Positions 1 through 9,516 of a stretch of DNA of 64,000 bases are shown here, one piece after another. A program made the position numbers and the translations under genes. The stretch spans positions 1-64,000 of the forward strand of contig JBKPAF010000014.1 of NCBI GenBank assembly GCA_046726275.1, written 5' to 3'. Each line of letters starts with the position of its first letter. The stretch's first letter is position 1. The DNA comes from DASXTW01 sp046726275. GTDB lineage: Bacteria; Actinomycetota; UBA4738. The notes under the pieces were generated by a model that was not told where the DNA came from, did no database searches, and saw only the letters and a list, made by a program, of their open reading frames with translations.

Positions 1-96
1 CCCCCCCCCCCCCCCCCCCCACCCCCCCCCCCCCCCCCCCCCGCGACCACCACAATCCTTAGGTCGTCGGCAGCGTCAGATGTGTATAAGAGACAG
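1..96. other. Technical sequence: poly-C run plus Nextera transposase adapter
   Basis: Positions 1-42 are almost pure C. Positions 64-96 match the 33-nt Illumina Nextera read-1 adapter, including the 19-nt Tn5 mosaic end AGATGTGTATAAGAGACAG at 78-96. Reading frames crossing it gain tell-tale adapter peptides (MYKRQ on plus, LSLIHI and SYTHLTLPTT on minus). Genomic sequence begins at 97. The stretch between (43-63) is unassigned and should not be trusted. Confidence 0.97.
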
Positions 97-2682
97 CGCG
101 TACTCGATGACCCCCCCCACCGCGATGGTCGTCGGTGCGGAGGCCTCCGACGGCCCGGTGGACTCTCGATCGGCCAGATGGGCGGACAGCAGCGCGAGCT
201 CGCCCGCAGCCTGGTGATACCGGTCTCGGTCCTCTTTCGAGAGGGTCGCCGTGAAGCGCTCGAGTGCCGCGGGGTCTGCTTCGGCCGACGCGGCCGCCCT
301 GCGCCACCCGCCCTCGAAGAACGGATCGGCCTGGTCTCGCAACGCCGCCCCTGGCCATTCCCGGACGAATCGACCGCGGTAGCCGATGAGCGGATTCCCT
401 TCGGGAACCTCCGGCCCACGGTCGACAAAGGCCAGCTCGGTGTCCTCGCCCCACACCGCCAGTTCCTCGAAAAACTGGCTCGTGTCCTTCGGCCTCTGAC
501 CCTCGCCATACCAATGCGCCCCGGTCACGACGAGCCGGCGCTTCGGTCGAGTCAGCGCCACGTAGCACGTCCGTCGCTCCTCCATTTCCTCGTAGTCGCG
601 GAGACCGAGCCAGAACTGCTTAAGGTTTCCCTTGAACACCGGCAGGATCCGGGCATCACCGCGCAGCTCGAAGTCGAGGGACTTGCCCCGTTCGGCAGGG
701 TTCTGCTGCACCATGAGGTTGGGGAGCAGATCCTTCGCGAACCCCGGAACGAACACCGCGCCGAACTCGAGCCCCTTGGCCTGGTGGATGGTCATGACCT
801 TCACCGAGTTCTCCGAGCTCGGCTGGACGGGAGACCACTCCTGCTTGTCACTCGCTCCCACCGTGTCCACGTAGTCGAGGAAGGCCCGCAGCGTCAGCTC
901 GCCCTCGAGAGGCGAGAACGCGTGGACCTCGTCGAGGAAGGCGGCCAGGTTCCTCTTCGTGGCCTCGGCCCGCTCTCTGTCGAGACTCGCATCGAGCTCG
1001 GCGAGCAGGCCGGTGCGCCGGATCACCTCGGACAGGAACTCCCCCACGGGGCGGCGGGCCTGGTCCCTGAGCTCCGAGAGCTCGGTCCGGAACTCCTCAA
1101 GCCTTTCCCGCGCCTCGTCTGACAGGAACGTGACCTCGTCGAGGTGCTCCAGCGCCTCCGCGAACAGGAACGGCGGCGTGTCCTCCCGGTCCTCCCGGCG
1201 CAGGGCGTAGTTCTTGTCCTTGGCCCACGCGGCCACGCGGGCGAGGTCCTTGAACCCCACGCGATACCGGGGACCCAGGAGGATGCGGGCCAGGCTCACG
1301 CTGGCGAAGGGGTCCGCCGCCGCCCGCGCGTAGGCCAGGATCTCGACCACCTCGGGGAGCTGGAGGAGGCCGGCCAGACCGACGATCTCGACCGGGATGG
1401 CCTGCTCCGCGAACGCCTCCTGGAGCGAGACGAACAATCGGCTGGACCGGCACAGGACCGCGACATCCGACCACAGGGGCTCCTCGCCGTCTGTGTGAAG
1501 CTCCGAGACCCGCCCCGCGATCCACCGTGCCTCCGACCACTCGTCGCCGAAACGGCGGACCTCGACCTCTCCCTGGCCGCAACCCGGCCAGGGAGCCAGC
1601 CGCTTCTCAGGATCGGGCCGTTGCCCCTCGGGGATCTTCTCGATCACCCGGTCGGCCGCGGCCAGGATCCGGGAGCCGGAGCGGAAGTTGGTGTACAGCG
1701 GAAGCTTCTCGGCTGGAGTGCCGTCGGCCTTGGGGAACTGGTGCTGGAACTCCAGCAGGTTGAACAGGCTGGCGCCGCGCCAACCGTAGATGCTCTGGTC
1801 AGGGTCGCCCACGGCCGCCACGGGGAATCCGTCGCCGAACAACCCCGAGATCAGCTGGGCCTGAGCGACGTTCGTGTCCTGATACTCGTCGAGGACCACG
1901 GCGTGGAACCGCGAGCGGTACTCCTGGGCGACCTCGGGAAACTTCTCGACGATCTGGAGGGCCAGCGTGATCTGGTCCCCGAAGTCGATCACGCCGAGAC
2001 TTCGCTTGAGCTCGTGGAATCGTTCCACGGCCCTGGCCAGCTCGATCCGCTCCTGCGCGGCCTGGTACGCACGGTCGCTCCGGTGCTCGGTGAGCTGCTC
2101 GAGGCGCTCCTCGTTGAACGCGATGATCTCCCACGGCTCGCGGCGATGGTTCGCCGCCTGATCGGCGAGCTCGAGGATCTTCGTGATCACCGACGGTTGC
2201 CATTCCGCGCTCACGTGCTCGAAGGCCATCTCGTCGAGGACTCGGGCGCACAGCTCGGTGCGCTGCGCCGGGGTCAGGACCCGCTGGCCGGTCTCGATCC
2301 CGGCGAGCAGCCCGTGTCGCTCGAGGACCTGGGCTGCGAACCCGTGATAGTTGGCGATCGTGGGCTCCTCGCCTTCGGGAAGGCTCATCACGCCCAGGGC
2401 CCGTCGGATCCGCAGCGTCAGGTTCTCCGTCGCCTTGTTGGTGAACGTCAGGCAGAGCACGTTTCCCGGAAGGACCCCGCGATGCTCGCCCCGCAGCCTC
2501 CCCATTGCGACCAGCGCGAGATACACGACGCGCCCCGCGATGACGGAGGTCTTGCCGGAGCCCGCTCCCGCCACGACCACGTACGGCTCGAGGGGCATGG
2601 ACATGGCCCGCCACTGTTCCTCGGTGGGATCGGCCCCGCCGACCACCCTCCGGATCTCCTCGGGGTAACGGGATCCGCTCAT
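97..2682 (-). CDS. adnB: AdnB-like UvrD-family helicase-nuclease subunit (C-terminus cut off by adapter)
   Basis: Superfamily 1A DNA helicase, the likely lead motor of a heterodimeric AdnAB helicase-nuclease that resects double-strand breaks. All helicase motifs are visible: Walker A GAGSGKT near residue 25, Walker B LDEYQDT, motif III GDPDQSIYGWRGA and a late VALTRPKRRL motif. 862 codons remain. Mycobacterial AdnB is about 1100 residues and carries a RecB-like nuclease domain at the C-terminus; the gene is interrupted at about the start of that domain, where genomic sequence meets the adapter at 97. The ATG at 2682 overlaps the adnA stop in an ATGA junction, so the two are translationally coupled. 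The order adnA then adnB is that of mycobacteria. The truncation is an assembly end, not biology. Confidence 0.88.
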
Positions 2683-5576
2683 GGCTGACCGCCTGCCGAA
2701 ACCGGGAGAAGATCCCGTCCTTCGGGCCACAGGGGGCACAGCGTCTTGAAGTCGCAGTAGCGACACTCCGCTTCGGGGCTGGGCCGGTAGACCTCGGTGC
2801 GGAGCAGCTCCCGGATACGCCCGATCAATCCGGACAGCCTCTCCGCCATCTTCTGGCCGAACTCCTGCTGGGCCTTTGAGGTCATCCCGAGCTGGACGCG
2901 GAAGTTTCGGCTGTCGATGCTCTCCTTCAAGAACGCCAGCTCGACCGCTTTCACCGGCCGATGCGCGGCCAACTCCTCGGCCCGGTTGACGGCCAGATAG
3001 TAGATACCGAGTTGGAGGTTCTCCTCCGCCGGCCCGCCCCTGGCCTTCCCCGTCTTGTAGTCCGTGATCTGGCTCCCCCCGCTCTTGACCACCCCCACGC
3101 GATCGATGGCGCCGCTCACCGTGGCTCCCTCGAACTCGAATTCGAAGCCGATCTCCCCCGCCAGCGCCGGCGTGTCTCCGTACATGACGAGCCAGGTGGG
3201 CAGCATCTTCCTGGTCACCACTCTCCGGAAGGCCTCGGAGACCGCGAAGGACGGGAACTCCTCGGGCTGCCACCGATCCTGGGCTGCCGCCACGAGAGCC
3301 TCCTCGGTTCGGGGGATCGAACCGGCCTCGCAGTCCTCGATGATCCGATGGACCAGATGGCCGACCCACGCGTAATAGCCGGCCCTACCCTCGAGCCCGA
3401 GCTCCTCCGCCAACACGTACTGCAGCTCACAGTTCTCCAAGGTGCTCAACTTGGAGAAGGACACCCGGATGCCGTCGTGCAGCGGACGCTCCGACCCGGT
3501 CCAGTCCCGTTGGAACCACCATCGGGCCGGGCTGTCCCCGAGTCCCAGGAGCCCGCGAAGGGCCGCCAGGCGCAAGGGCGGCGGCTGGGAGGCGTTGGAG
3601 AAGGCTCGCCGCCACGACGATGCGGCCTCGGCCATCGACAGGGGCTCGGCGAAAGGTCCCGCCGGGGCGCGGGTCCACGAGACGCCCAGTTCGGTCACGA
3701 ACCGAGACCTCGCCGTGAGGACCGTTCCTTCGTCATGCGGATCGCTCGCAGTGAACACCACCCGGCGTCGGGCCCGGCTGGCCACAAGCCGGAAGAGTCT
3801 CCGTTCGTCCCACAACCTGAGGCGGTTCCGGTCCGCCTGCGAGACCCGTCCATCCAGCGCCGCGAGGTCGAACAGCGGCTCCGGCCTGGAGAGGCTGGGG
3901 AAGTCGCCCTCCGTCGCACCCACGACCACGACCGTGTCGAACTCCCTCCCCGCCGAGCCGTGTGCAGTGAAGACGCGAACGGCATCGAGGGTCCGCTCCT
4001 CCGGGAACTCGCCTGTTTCCGGGCCCTCGTCCCCCGCATCCAGGACCTCGAGGAACGCGATGACCGAGGGATCCGCCCGCTCCCCGGCTCGGGAGACGGC
4101 GTCGGAAAGGGCCATGACCGCATCGAGGTTCCTGGCTCCATCCGTGGACGACTCTCCAGCCGCAACCAGGCGTCCGGCGTAGGGCAGCTTCCGCCACAGG
4201 ATGGAGAAGGCATCGAGGACGGAGCGCTCCGCCACGGCCTCCGCCTCCTTCAGGACCGCCGACAGGAGCTTCACCTCCGCCGCTTCCTCGGGCGCCAGGC
4301 CGTCGGTCCGGTCCAGAGCCGCCGATGGCGCCTGGCCTGCCGCCAGGGCTGCCCGCACCAGGCCCCTCGCGCTCGCCGGGGACAGGCGGGAAAGCTCCGA
4401 GGTGAGGACCGATTCCACCCGCTCGTCGCGATCCTCCGGCCGCGCCAGCCACCTGAGGGCCAGCACCAACGGAAACGTGGCCGGCTCCGCCAGGAGCGAG
4501 AGTCCCCCTTCGGGGGTCACCCGGGGCACTCGGGCGTCGTCGAGCGCCCGCAGCAACCCTCCCACGTGCTTCCCCCCTCGCCGGACCACGACGCCCAGGT
4601 CTCTCCACGGCATCCCATCTTCGACATGCACCCGGCGCAGCTCCCGAGCCACCGCCGCCATCTCCTCCGACGAATGGGGCGTGGACCACGCTTCGTAGAC
4701 CGGCTGGCCGCACCTGTGCGGCGTCGCCAGCGAGACGTGCTCGCTGGCCGGGAGCTGCCCCAGGAATCTCTTCAGGGGAACGTCGGTCGTGCCCTGGAAC
4801 GAGAAGACGTGCGACCCCTCGTTCCCCGAGACCACAAGGCTCTGGAGGTCCAGCCCGAGGAGTAACGCCTCTTCGGCGAACGTCGCTTCCTGGTAGTCGT
4901 CGACCAGCACGTGGTCGAGCAGCGGCTCTCCCCGGCTCGCGGCTGCGGCCGCCTGGTTGACCAGTCCCGCGGAGTCGATGGCGCCGAGATCATCGAGGAC
5001 CAGGAGATACCGCCGGTAGAAGGTGGCGAGCTCACTCCATCCCGGCAGGCCAGAAGCCTCTGCCCTGGCCAACATCTCCTCGGGTGTGAGCAGCGCCTCC
5101 TGGGCCCGGAGGATCAGCTGCCGGACCTCGTCAGCAAAGCCACGGAGCTTGAGCATGCCGCCGAACGTTGGCCAATCGTCGGGATCCTCACCTTCCAGCA
5201 GCTCCTGAACCTTGGAGAACTGATCGGGAGCAGGGAGGATCTCGGGGGCTCGCCGATAGCCAAGAGCCTCGTACCGCGCACCGAGGACCTGATTGGCCAG
5301 CCCGTGAACGGTCATGAGCTTCATCCCCGGTAGGGCTCGGGAAAGCCGCGCCAGCAACGCCCGCCGAGCGTCGCTGCGCGCATGTTTCGTCCGGACGACC
5401 AGTGCCACCCGCTCGGGGTCGATCCCTTCCTCGACCAGCCGGGCGAAGCGCTCTCGGAGCACGACGGTCTTGCCCGTGCCGGGCTCACCGGTCACGAGAA
5501 GCGCGCCACGCCGATGGTCCAACACCTTGGACTGTTCGGGGTCTGGCTCGAAGATCATCCGCCGCATGCTATCCAC
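2679..5576 (-). CDS. adnA: AdnA-like UvrD/RecB-type helicase-nuclease subunit
   Basis: Partner subunit of the AdnAB break-resection machine, 965 residues (mycobacterial AdnA is a little over 1000). The N-terminal half is a UvrD-like motor with Walker A GEPGTGKT at about residues 31-38 and a diverged motif II region (VLVDDYQEAT). The C-terminal 200 residues form a PD-(D/E)xK nuclease: ITDYKTGKARGG carries the catalytic D and K, and the late cysteines in ECRYCDFKTLC fit the iron-sulfur staple of RecB/AdnA nucleases. The start used is GTG at 5576, overlapping the preceding gene by 8 nt; ATG codons at 5567 and 5558 are alternatives. It is co-transcribed with adnB through an ATGA overlap. Confidence 0.87.
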   Translation of the reverse strand: MDSMRRMIFEPDPEQSKVLDHRRGALLVTGEPGTGKTVVLRERFARLVEEGIDPERVALVVRTKHARSDARRALLARLSRALPGMKLMTVHGLANQVLGARYEALGYRRAPEILPAPDQFSKVQELLEGEDPDDWPTFGGMLKLRGFADEVRQLILRAQEALLTPEEMLARAEASGLPGWSELATFYRRYLLVLDDLGAIDSAGLVNQAAAAASRGEPLLDHVLVDDYQEATFAEEALLLGLDLQSLVVSGNEGSHVFSFQGTTDVPLKRFLGQLPASEHVSLATPHRCGQPVYEAWSTPHSSEEMAAVARELRRVHVEDGMPWRDLGVVVRRGGKHVGGLLRALDDARVPRVTPEGGLSLLAEPATFPLVLALRWLARPEDRDERVESVLTSELSRLSPASARGLVRAALAAGQAPSAALDRTDGLAPEEAAEVKLLSAVLKEAEAVAERSVLDAFSILWRKLPYAGRLVAAGESSTDGARNLDAVMALSDAVSRAGERADPSVIAFLEVLDAGDEGPETGEFPEERTLDAVRVFTAHGSAGREFDTVVVVGATEGDFPSLSRPEPLFDLAALDGRVSQADRNRLRLWDERRLFRLVASRARRRVVFTASDPHDEGTVLTARSRFVTELGVSWTRAPAGPFAEPLSMAEAASSWRRAFSNASQPPPLRLAALRGLLGLGDSPARWWFQRDWTGSERPLHDGIRVSFSKLSTLENCELQYVLAEELGLEGRAGYYAWVGHLVHRIIEDCEAGSIPRTEEALVAAAQDRWQPEEFPSFAVSEAFRRVVTRKMLPTWLVMYGDTPALAGEIGFEFEFEGATVSGAIDRVGVVKSGGSQITDYKTGKARGGPAEENLQLGIYYLAVNRAEELAAHRPVKAVELAFLKESIDSRNFRVQLGMTSKAQQEFGQKMAERLSGLIGRIRELLRTEVYRPSPEAECRYCDFKTLCPLWPEGRDLLPVSAGGQP

Positions 5577-6420
5577 GGGGTACGACAGGCGGGAGCGTGG
5601 ATCCGCGGTAGACCTTCTCGCCTGCCTCGATCCGAATCGGCATCCGATTCTCAGGCAACGGGAGCGCGCACGTGGCGAACGGCGTGAAGACGCAGGGAGG
5701 GTTGTAGGCCTTGTTGAAGTCGACGATGACGACGCCCTGCTCGTCGAGGCGAGTGGCGTACAGGTACCGCCCTCCGCCGTAGGTCTCGGACCGATTCGTC
5801 AGGTCGCCGAACACCAGGAACAGGTCGGTCTCCCCTTCCTCCAGGAAAGCTTCGAGGCGAAGGGCGTGACCTTCGTGGTCGAACTCGACCGACCCGGGGA
5901 CCTGATACGTCTCGGTCATGCCGAGGACCGTCGGCACGTGGACGCTCCGCTCCGAAGGGGACGGGACGAAGCGCGCGCGAACGCGCCATCGGAGGTCGAC
6001 GGGGAAGGACTCGATCCCCGTGAAGGCTTTCCTCGCTGGACTGTCCTGATCCTTGATCCGCACGGCCAGCCGACCCCCCCGCCGGATCACGTAGAACGCG
6101 AGGGAGGAAAGCCGGAGGACGGTCGGCTCTCCAACGGAATCGTCCTGGAGGTCGAGAGCCGTAACGGGTTTGCCGTCGCGGGTGACTCCCGACCCGGCGT
6201 CGAAGGTGGCCACGGCTGCCCCTTCCTTCACCCTGATGGTGCCCACGTGGGCCGGCCCTCGAGGTAGGTGCACACGGTTCTCCGGCGCCGATCCGACGGG
6301 GTTCTCCCCATCCTGCAACCACGCCAGGCCGACCACGGAGAGCCATCCATCGGCACCGGTCAGGCGATGGACGCGATCCTCCCGCCACTTGAGGACCTCT
6401 TCCTCGTGCGTTGACACCAT
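5569..6420 (-). CDS. DUF1684 family protein
   Basis: Protein of 283 residues recognised as DUF1684 from its C-terminal signature: a TYGGGRYLYA segment, then VDFNKAYNPPCVFTPFATC and PLPENRMPIRIEAGEK. No enzymatic function is established for this family, which is common in Actinobacteria. It has no signal peptide or membrane segment. The ATG at 6420 starts just before the family's usual N-terminal E-x-x-x-W-R segment (VLKWREDRVHRL); longer reading upstream is low-complexity. The stop overlaps the adnA GTG by 8 nt, so it probably sits in the same operon as adnAB, though a role in DNA repair is not implied. Confidence 0.85.
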   Translation of the reverse strand: MVSTHEEEVLKWREDRVHRLTGADGWLSVVGLAWLQDGENPVGSAPENRVHLPRGPAHVGTIRVKEGAAVATFDAGSGVTRDGKPVTALDLQDDSVGEPTVLRLSSLAFYVIRRGGRLAVRIKDQDSPARKAFTGIESFPVDLRWRVRARFVPSPSERSVHVPTVLGMTETYQVPGSVEFDHEGHALRLEAFLEEGETDLFLVFGDLTNRSETYGGGRYLYATRLDEQGVVIVDFNKAYNPPCVFTPFATCALPLPENRMPIRIEAGEKVYRGSTLPPVVPRG

Positions 6421-6448
6421 CAGCCGGCGATTCCCTCGGACCGGTGAC

Positions 6449-6811
6449 CTAACCGAGGCTGGCCTTGCGCTCGACGGCGTCGTTAAACGTGCGATAGGCC
6501 CCGGCCGGATCCCATCCGATCCCGCGTCCCACCTCAGGGACGAAGCGCACGCCAAGGCCCTCTGCCCCGGAACGCGCCTCGCCCGCCGCTCTGAACCACG
6601 TGAGGGACCCCGGGGGAAGGACGACTGGACCGGACGTGCCGTAGGAGCGCATCGACGGATCGTCAATCACCACGGGGGTCGGGCGGAAGATTCTCCCGAT
6701 CGCCTGCGCTACAGCATCGTCCCCGGCTTCCACCTCGACCTCTCCCGACCTCCAGATCGCCGAACCCACGAGGGTGCCCGGATCGTCGAGGCGATAGAAC
6801 GAGGCTCGCAC
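6449..6811 (-). CDS. Small conserved-looking protein of unknown function
   Basis: Unrecognised soluble protein of about 120 residues. The GTG at 6811 (VRASFYRLDDPGTLVGSAIW) follows the stop of the upstream gene by 8 nt and avoids a 95-bp overlap that an upstream start would create. It is acidic and moderately hydrophobic, has no cysteines, signal peptide or transmembrane segment, and contains a VVIDDPSMRSYGTSGPVVLPPGSLTWFR stretch. Its placement between the DehI-like gene and DUF1684, all on the same strand, suggests one operon. I see no motif that gives a function. Confidence 0.6.
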   Translation of the reverse strand: MRASFYRLDDPGTLVGSAIWRSGEVEVEAGDDAVAQAIGRIFRPTPVVIDDPSMRSYGTSGPVVLPPGSLTWFRAAGEARSGAEGLGVRFVPEVGRGIGWDPAGAYRTFNDAVERKASLG

Positions 6812-6818
6812 GCCGAGG

Positions 6819-7715
6819 CTAACCCTCCGTCCCGATCTCGGGGGCACCGAACGCCATCCAGGTGAAGGCCGAAACGAGCGTCTGAGCCGGCATGGCCGAA
6901 TCATGTGCGGCAAGGACGGAGGTGAGCTCCAGGCGGTCTTCCTCGGTGAAACCCCTCGCGTTCAAGGCCCCCCACTGAAGGGCCACGGGGTGGGGAAGGG
7001 TCGGCATGCCCGCCAGCACCAGCCGGCGCAAGCGACTCGTGCCGGCCTTCCAGGTCTCGGACCGGGCGACGGGCCCCAGCTCGTCCCACAACTCGGTCAG
7101 GGCAGTCGGCCACCTCGCCAGCAGCCGGAGCGGAACCGGCGCCGCGGGGACGGCCATCCCGTTCACCACGTCCTCCAGGATGGGTCCGGCGTTCTGAGCG
7201 GCGGCCTGAAAGGACATCCATCGCTGCCACTCCGGCACCCCTCGTCGAACCGGCGGCTCCTCTCGGCCAGTGCCGGACATGCGCTCCTTCCGCACCGCAC
7301 GGTAGAGCGCATGCACCACGATCTGTGACTTGGCCGACGCCAGGTGGGCGGCTCGGGCGGATTCCTCGATGCGGCGCATCTCCTCTTCGGCGAGATCGCC
7401 TTCGAGTCGCTTGCGAAGGTCGGGAAGATCGAAAGCTACGCGAAGCACGTCGGTCGCTTCGGACCGGAGCCTCCTGACCAGCACGAGGAAGCTCTTTCCC
7501 ACGTTGGGACGGATCGCCGACCAGGCGGCGGTGAAGAACACCGGATAGCCGGCCGCCGCTTCAACTCCGGGATCCAGCCAGCCTGTTCGAAGGGTCTGGC
7601 GCACGTCGTCCCGGACAGCCCCCAGCACCGCGGCAACCTCGACGGGCGCCGCCGGCCCCTTCTTCGGGTGATCCTGATCGCCTCGCTGGTTCGCTTGGGC
7701 AGGACGCACGGTCAT
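6819..7715 (-). CDS. Helical protein, possibly DehI-like (halocarboxylic acid dehalogenase fold)
   Basis: Protein of 298 residues, predicted largely alpha-helical, with two similar halves, each with a proline/aromatic segment followed by W-x-x-L/I (PVFFTAAWSAIRPNVG and PLRLLARWPTALTELWDELGP). That two-repeat layout resembles the DehI/DUF2600-like haloacid dehalogenase family, but I identify it from general pattern only and cannot confirm catalytic residues. The ATG at 7715 has a GGGAGAGG ribosome-binding site a few bases upstream, which favours it over an earlier start at 7817. It heads the operon running through adnAB and is divergent from crp. Confidence 0.5.
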   Translation of the reverse strand: MTVRPAQANQRGDQDHPKKGPAAPVEVAAVLGAVRDDVRQTLRTGWLDPGVEAAAGYPVFFTAAWSAIRPNVGKSFLVLVRRLRSEATDVLRVAFDLPDLRKRLEGDLAEEEMRRIEESARAAHLASAKSQIVVHALYRAVRKERMSGTGREEPPVRRGVPEWQRWMSFQAAAQNAGPILEDVVNGMAVPAAPVPLRLLARWPTALTELWDELGPVARSETWKAGTSRLRRLVLAGMPTLPHPVALQWGALNARGFTEEDRLELTSVLAAHDSAMPAQTLVSAFTWMAFGAPEIGTEG

Positions 7716-7812
7716 GGCCTCTCCCAGGGGGCAGCCAGGTGAGACTAGCAGCGAACCTGCACGGTCGACCCCTTCGATTTCTGCCGCGTGACCGTGTGTC
7801 GGGGCCTCCCGG

Positions 7813-7818
7813 TACACT
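7813..7818 (+). promoter_or_regulatory. Candidate -10 box of crp
   Basis: TACACT lies 22 nt before the crp GTG, leaving a short leader that contains an AGAGGGGG ribosome-binding site. No clear -35 is visible. Autoregulation would need a Crp site here, which I could not pick out. Confidence 0.35.
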
Positions 7819-7840
7819 GGCGCGCAGAGGGGGCTTTACC

Positions 7841-8545
7841 GTGGATCCCGCGCCCGACGACATCCCTCTCCCCCTCACCGACCCTCCCCGGATCTGGCTC
7901 GCCCGGATTCAATCGATCCCGGGGAGCGCTGTGTTTCGTCTGGAAGCGGGCCGGGTTCTGATCCGTGAAGGAGAGTGGCCGGCCTGCCTGTGGGTGATGC
8001 TCAAAGGCGCGGTGACGCTCGCCTCGACGGGTCCTGCGGGGCGGAGCGCGATCTTGGCCGTGCTCGGACGGGAAGAGCTCGTCGGCGAGCACGGACTGAT
8101 CCCATCCACCGTCCACGAACGAGACTCGATCTCCTTCCCGGAGGCTCGGACGCTCGTCACCGCCGTCGCCTGCTCGACCCCCTTCCCTGCGTTGCGCAGG
8201 GCAGTGGCTGCCGATCCGCTCCTGGGCCGATGGCTGGCGATCGCGGCGGCCCGCCAGGCGTCGCGTGTTCGACGAACGCTCACCAGGACGCTGGTCATGC
8301 GGGTCTCCTCCCGACTGCTCGGAGTCCTCGAGGATCTCGCCTCGTCGCACGGACGCCCGGCACCCGGTGGCGTGTACATAGCCCTGCCGCTGACCCAGGA
8401 ACTCCTGGCGTCGATGGTGGGGGCGACGCGTGAGAGCGTGAACCGCGCGGTGGCGGTCCTGGAGCGCCGGGGTCTGGTGCGGCGGGTGGGGCTCCGCTAC
8501 GTGCTGTGCTCGCCGTCCCCCGCCCCGGAAGGGTCGTTCCGATGA
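7841..8545 (+). CDS. crp: Crp/Fnr-family transcriptional regulator
   Basis: Cyclic-nucleotide-type regulator of 234 residues. The N-terminal two thirds form a cNMP-binding beta-roll (VFRLEAGRVLIREGEWPACLWVMLKGAV, LGREELVGEHGL); the C-terminus is a Crp-type winged helix with the recognition helix in LTQELLASMVGATRESVNRAVAVLERRGLVRR. The GTG at 7841 is chosen for its AGAGGGGG ribosome-binding site; upstream in-frame codons encode non-conserved residues. It is followed convergently by the MBL hydrolase (49-bp overlap of the two 3' ends), the same arrangement I recall for Rv3676/Rv3677c of M. tuberculosis. The ligand (cAMP or other) cannot be read from the sequence. Confidence 0.85.
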   Translation: MDPAPDDIPLPLTDPPRIWLARIQSIPGSAVFRLEAGRVLIREGEWPACLWVMLKGAVTLASTGPAGRSAILAVLGREELVGEHGLIPSTVHERDSISFPEARTLVTAVACSTPFPALRRAVAADPLLGRWLAIAAARQASRVRRTLTRTLVMRVSSRLLGVLEDLASSHGRPAPGGVYIALPLTQELLASMVGATRESVNRAVAVLERRGLVRRVGLRYVLCSPSPAPEGSFR

Positions 8546-9447
8546 GGCGCTCCGTGCGCATCTCGTCCTCGCCGTGGCGCGGTCGGACCCTCCTGCAACG
8601 CAGCCACACCACATCGGTCGCACAGCCTGGAACTGCCCACGACGGGCCGGCCGCACCGTTCGCACGCCGCTCCCGAGGCCAGCGCGAACCTTTCGTCGGT
8701 CCGTCGGCCGACCTGCGCCACCCGTCCCTCCCGGACGAGCTTCAGCAGGTGAGCCAGCACGGACCTGGCGGCTGCAGGATGGAGCTCCTTCGGGTACTCG
8801 GCGTAGATACGGGGGACCAGGTCCTCGGGTGTGGCGGGCCCTTCCTCGAGCGCGACCAGGACCTGCCGCTCCCGGTCCTTGCGGTGCTCCACATATTCCC
8901 GGAGCTTGTCCGTCGCGGCCCACACGGCAGGCCCGTGACCCGGATAGATGACCCGCGGTTCCATGGCGAGCAGTCGGGAGAGGGACCGCACGTAGGCGGC
9001 CATGTCGCCGTCCGGTGGGTCGATCACGCTCGTGCCCCGCCCCAGGACGAGGTCCCCGGTGAACAGGGAACGCGTTTGCGGCTCGTAGAAGACGAGGTGG
9101 TCGCGCGTGTGCCCCGGCGCGTGCACGGCCTGAACTCCACCGTCCCCCGCCGGTATGAGCGTCCCGTCGGGCAGCCTGCGCTCGCCCGATCCAGGGCGAT
9201 GGGCAAGCACGGGCGCCCCGGTCTGCTCGGCGAGGAGAGTCGCACCGGCCGCATGGTCGGCGTGGTGGTGGGTGAGCAGGATCGCACCCACCGGGTCGGC
9301 GTCGCGGACGACCTCGCGGACATGGTCGGGATCGTCCGGCCCGGGATCGATCACGAGGGACGGCCGCGCCCCGACGATCCAGGTGTTCGTGCCCTCCAGC
9401 GTGAACGGGCCGGGATTCGAGGCCAGAACTCTCAGGATGCGTGGCAC
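8497..9447 (-). CDS. MBL-fold metallohydrolase with winged-helix and zinc-ribbon tail
   Basis: Metallo-beta-lactamase-fold hydrolase of the LACTB2/RNase-like type, 316 residues. The metal site is intact: TNTWIV entry strand, THHHADH motif, the H in HAPGHTRDHLVFY, the D in LFTGDLVLG and the YPGHGP histidine. A winged-helix (PEDLVPRIYAEYPKELHPAAARSVLAHLLKL) follows, then a CxxC-x9-CxxC zinc ribbon (CERCG and CDRCG) that is not part of the core family. The start is GTG at 9447 after a GCGGG. It is convergent with crp and overlaps its 3' end. It matches Rv3677c by position in the conserved actinobacterial block. Confidence 0.85.
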   Translation of the reverse strand: MPRILRVLASNPGPFTLEGTNTWIVGARPSLVIDPGPDDPDHVREVVRDADPVGAILLTHHHADHAAGATLLAEQTGAPVLAHRPGSGERRLPDGTLIPAGDGGVQAVHAPGHTRDHLVFYEPQTRSLFTGDLVLGRGTSVIDPPDGDMAAYVRSLSRLLAMEPRVIYPGHGPAVWAATDKLREYVEHRKDRERQVLVALEEGPATPEDLVPRIYAEYPKELHPAAARSVLAHLLKLVREGRVAQVGRRTDERFALASGAACERCGRPVVGSSRLCDRCGVAALQEGPTAPRRGRDAHGAPHRNDPSGAGDGEHST

Positions 9448-9516
9448 CCCGCGATGATGGCAGAGTAGGTCTGGTTGTTGCCCCTTCGCACCATGTCCTG
9501 CGACGCTGAAGGCCTG

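Noticed and set aside
82..1122. Plus-strand frame starting MYKRQ
   Set aside because: MYKRQ is encoded by the Nextera adapter; the rest is antisense to adnB.
76..3369. An apparent 1097-residue protein joining adnB and more
   Set aside because: It runs through the adapter at the C-terminus (LSLIHI) and starts inside adnA. The real start is ATG 2682.
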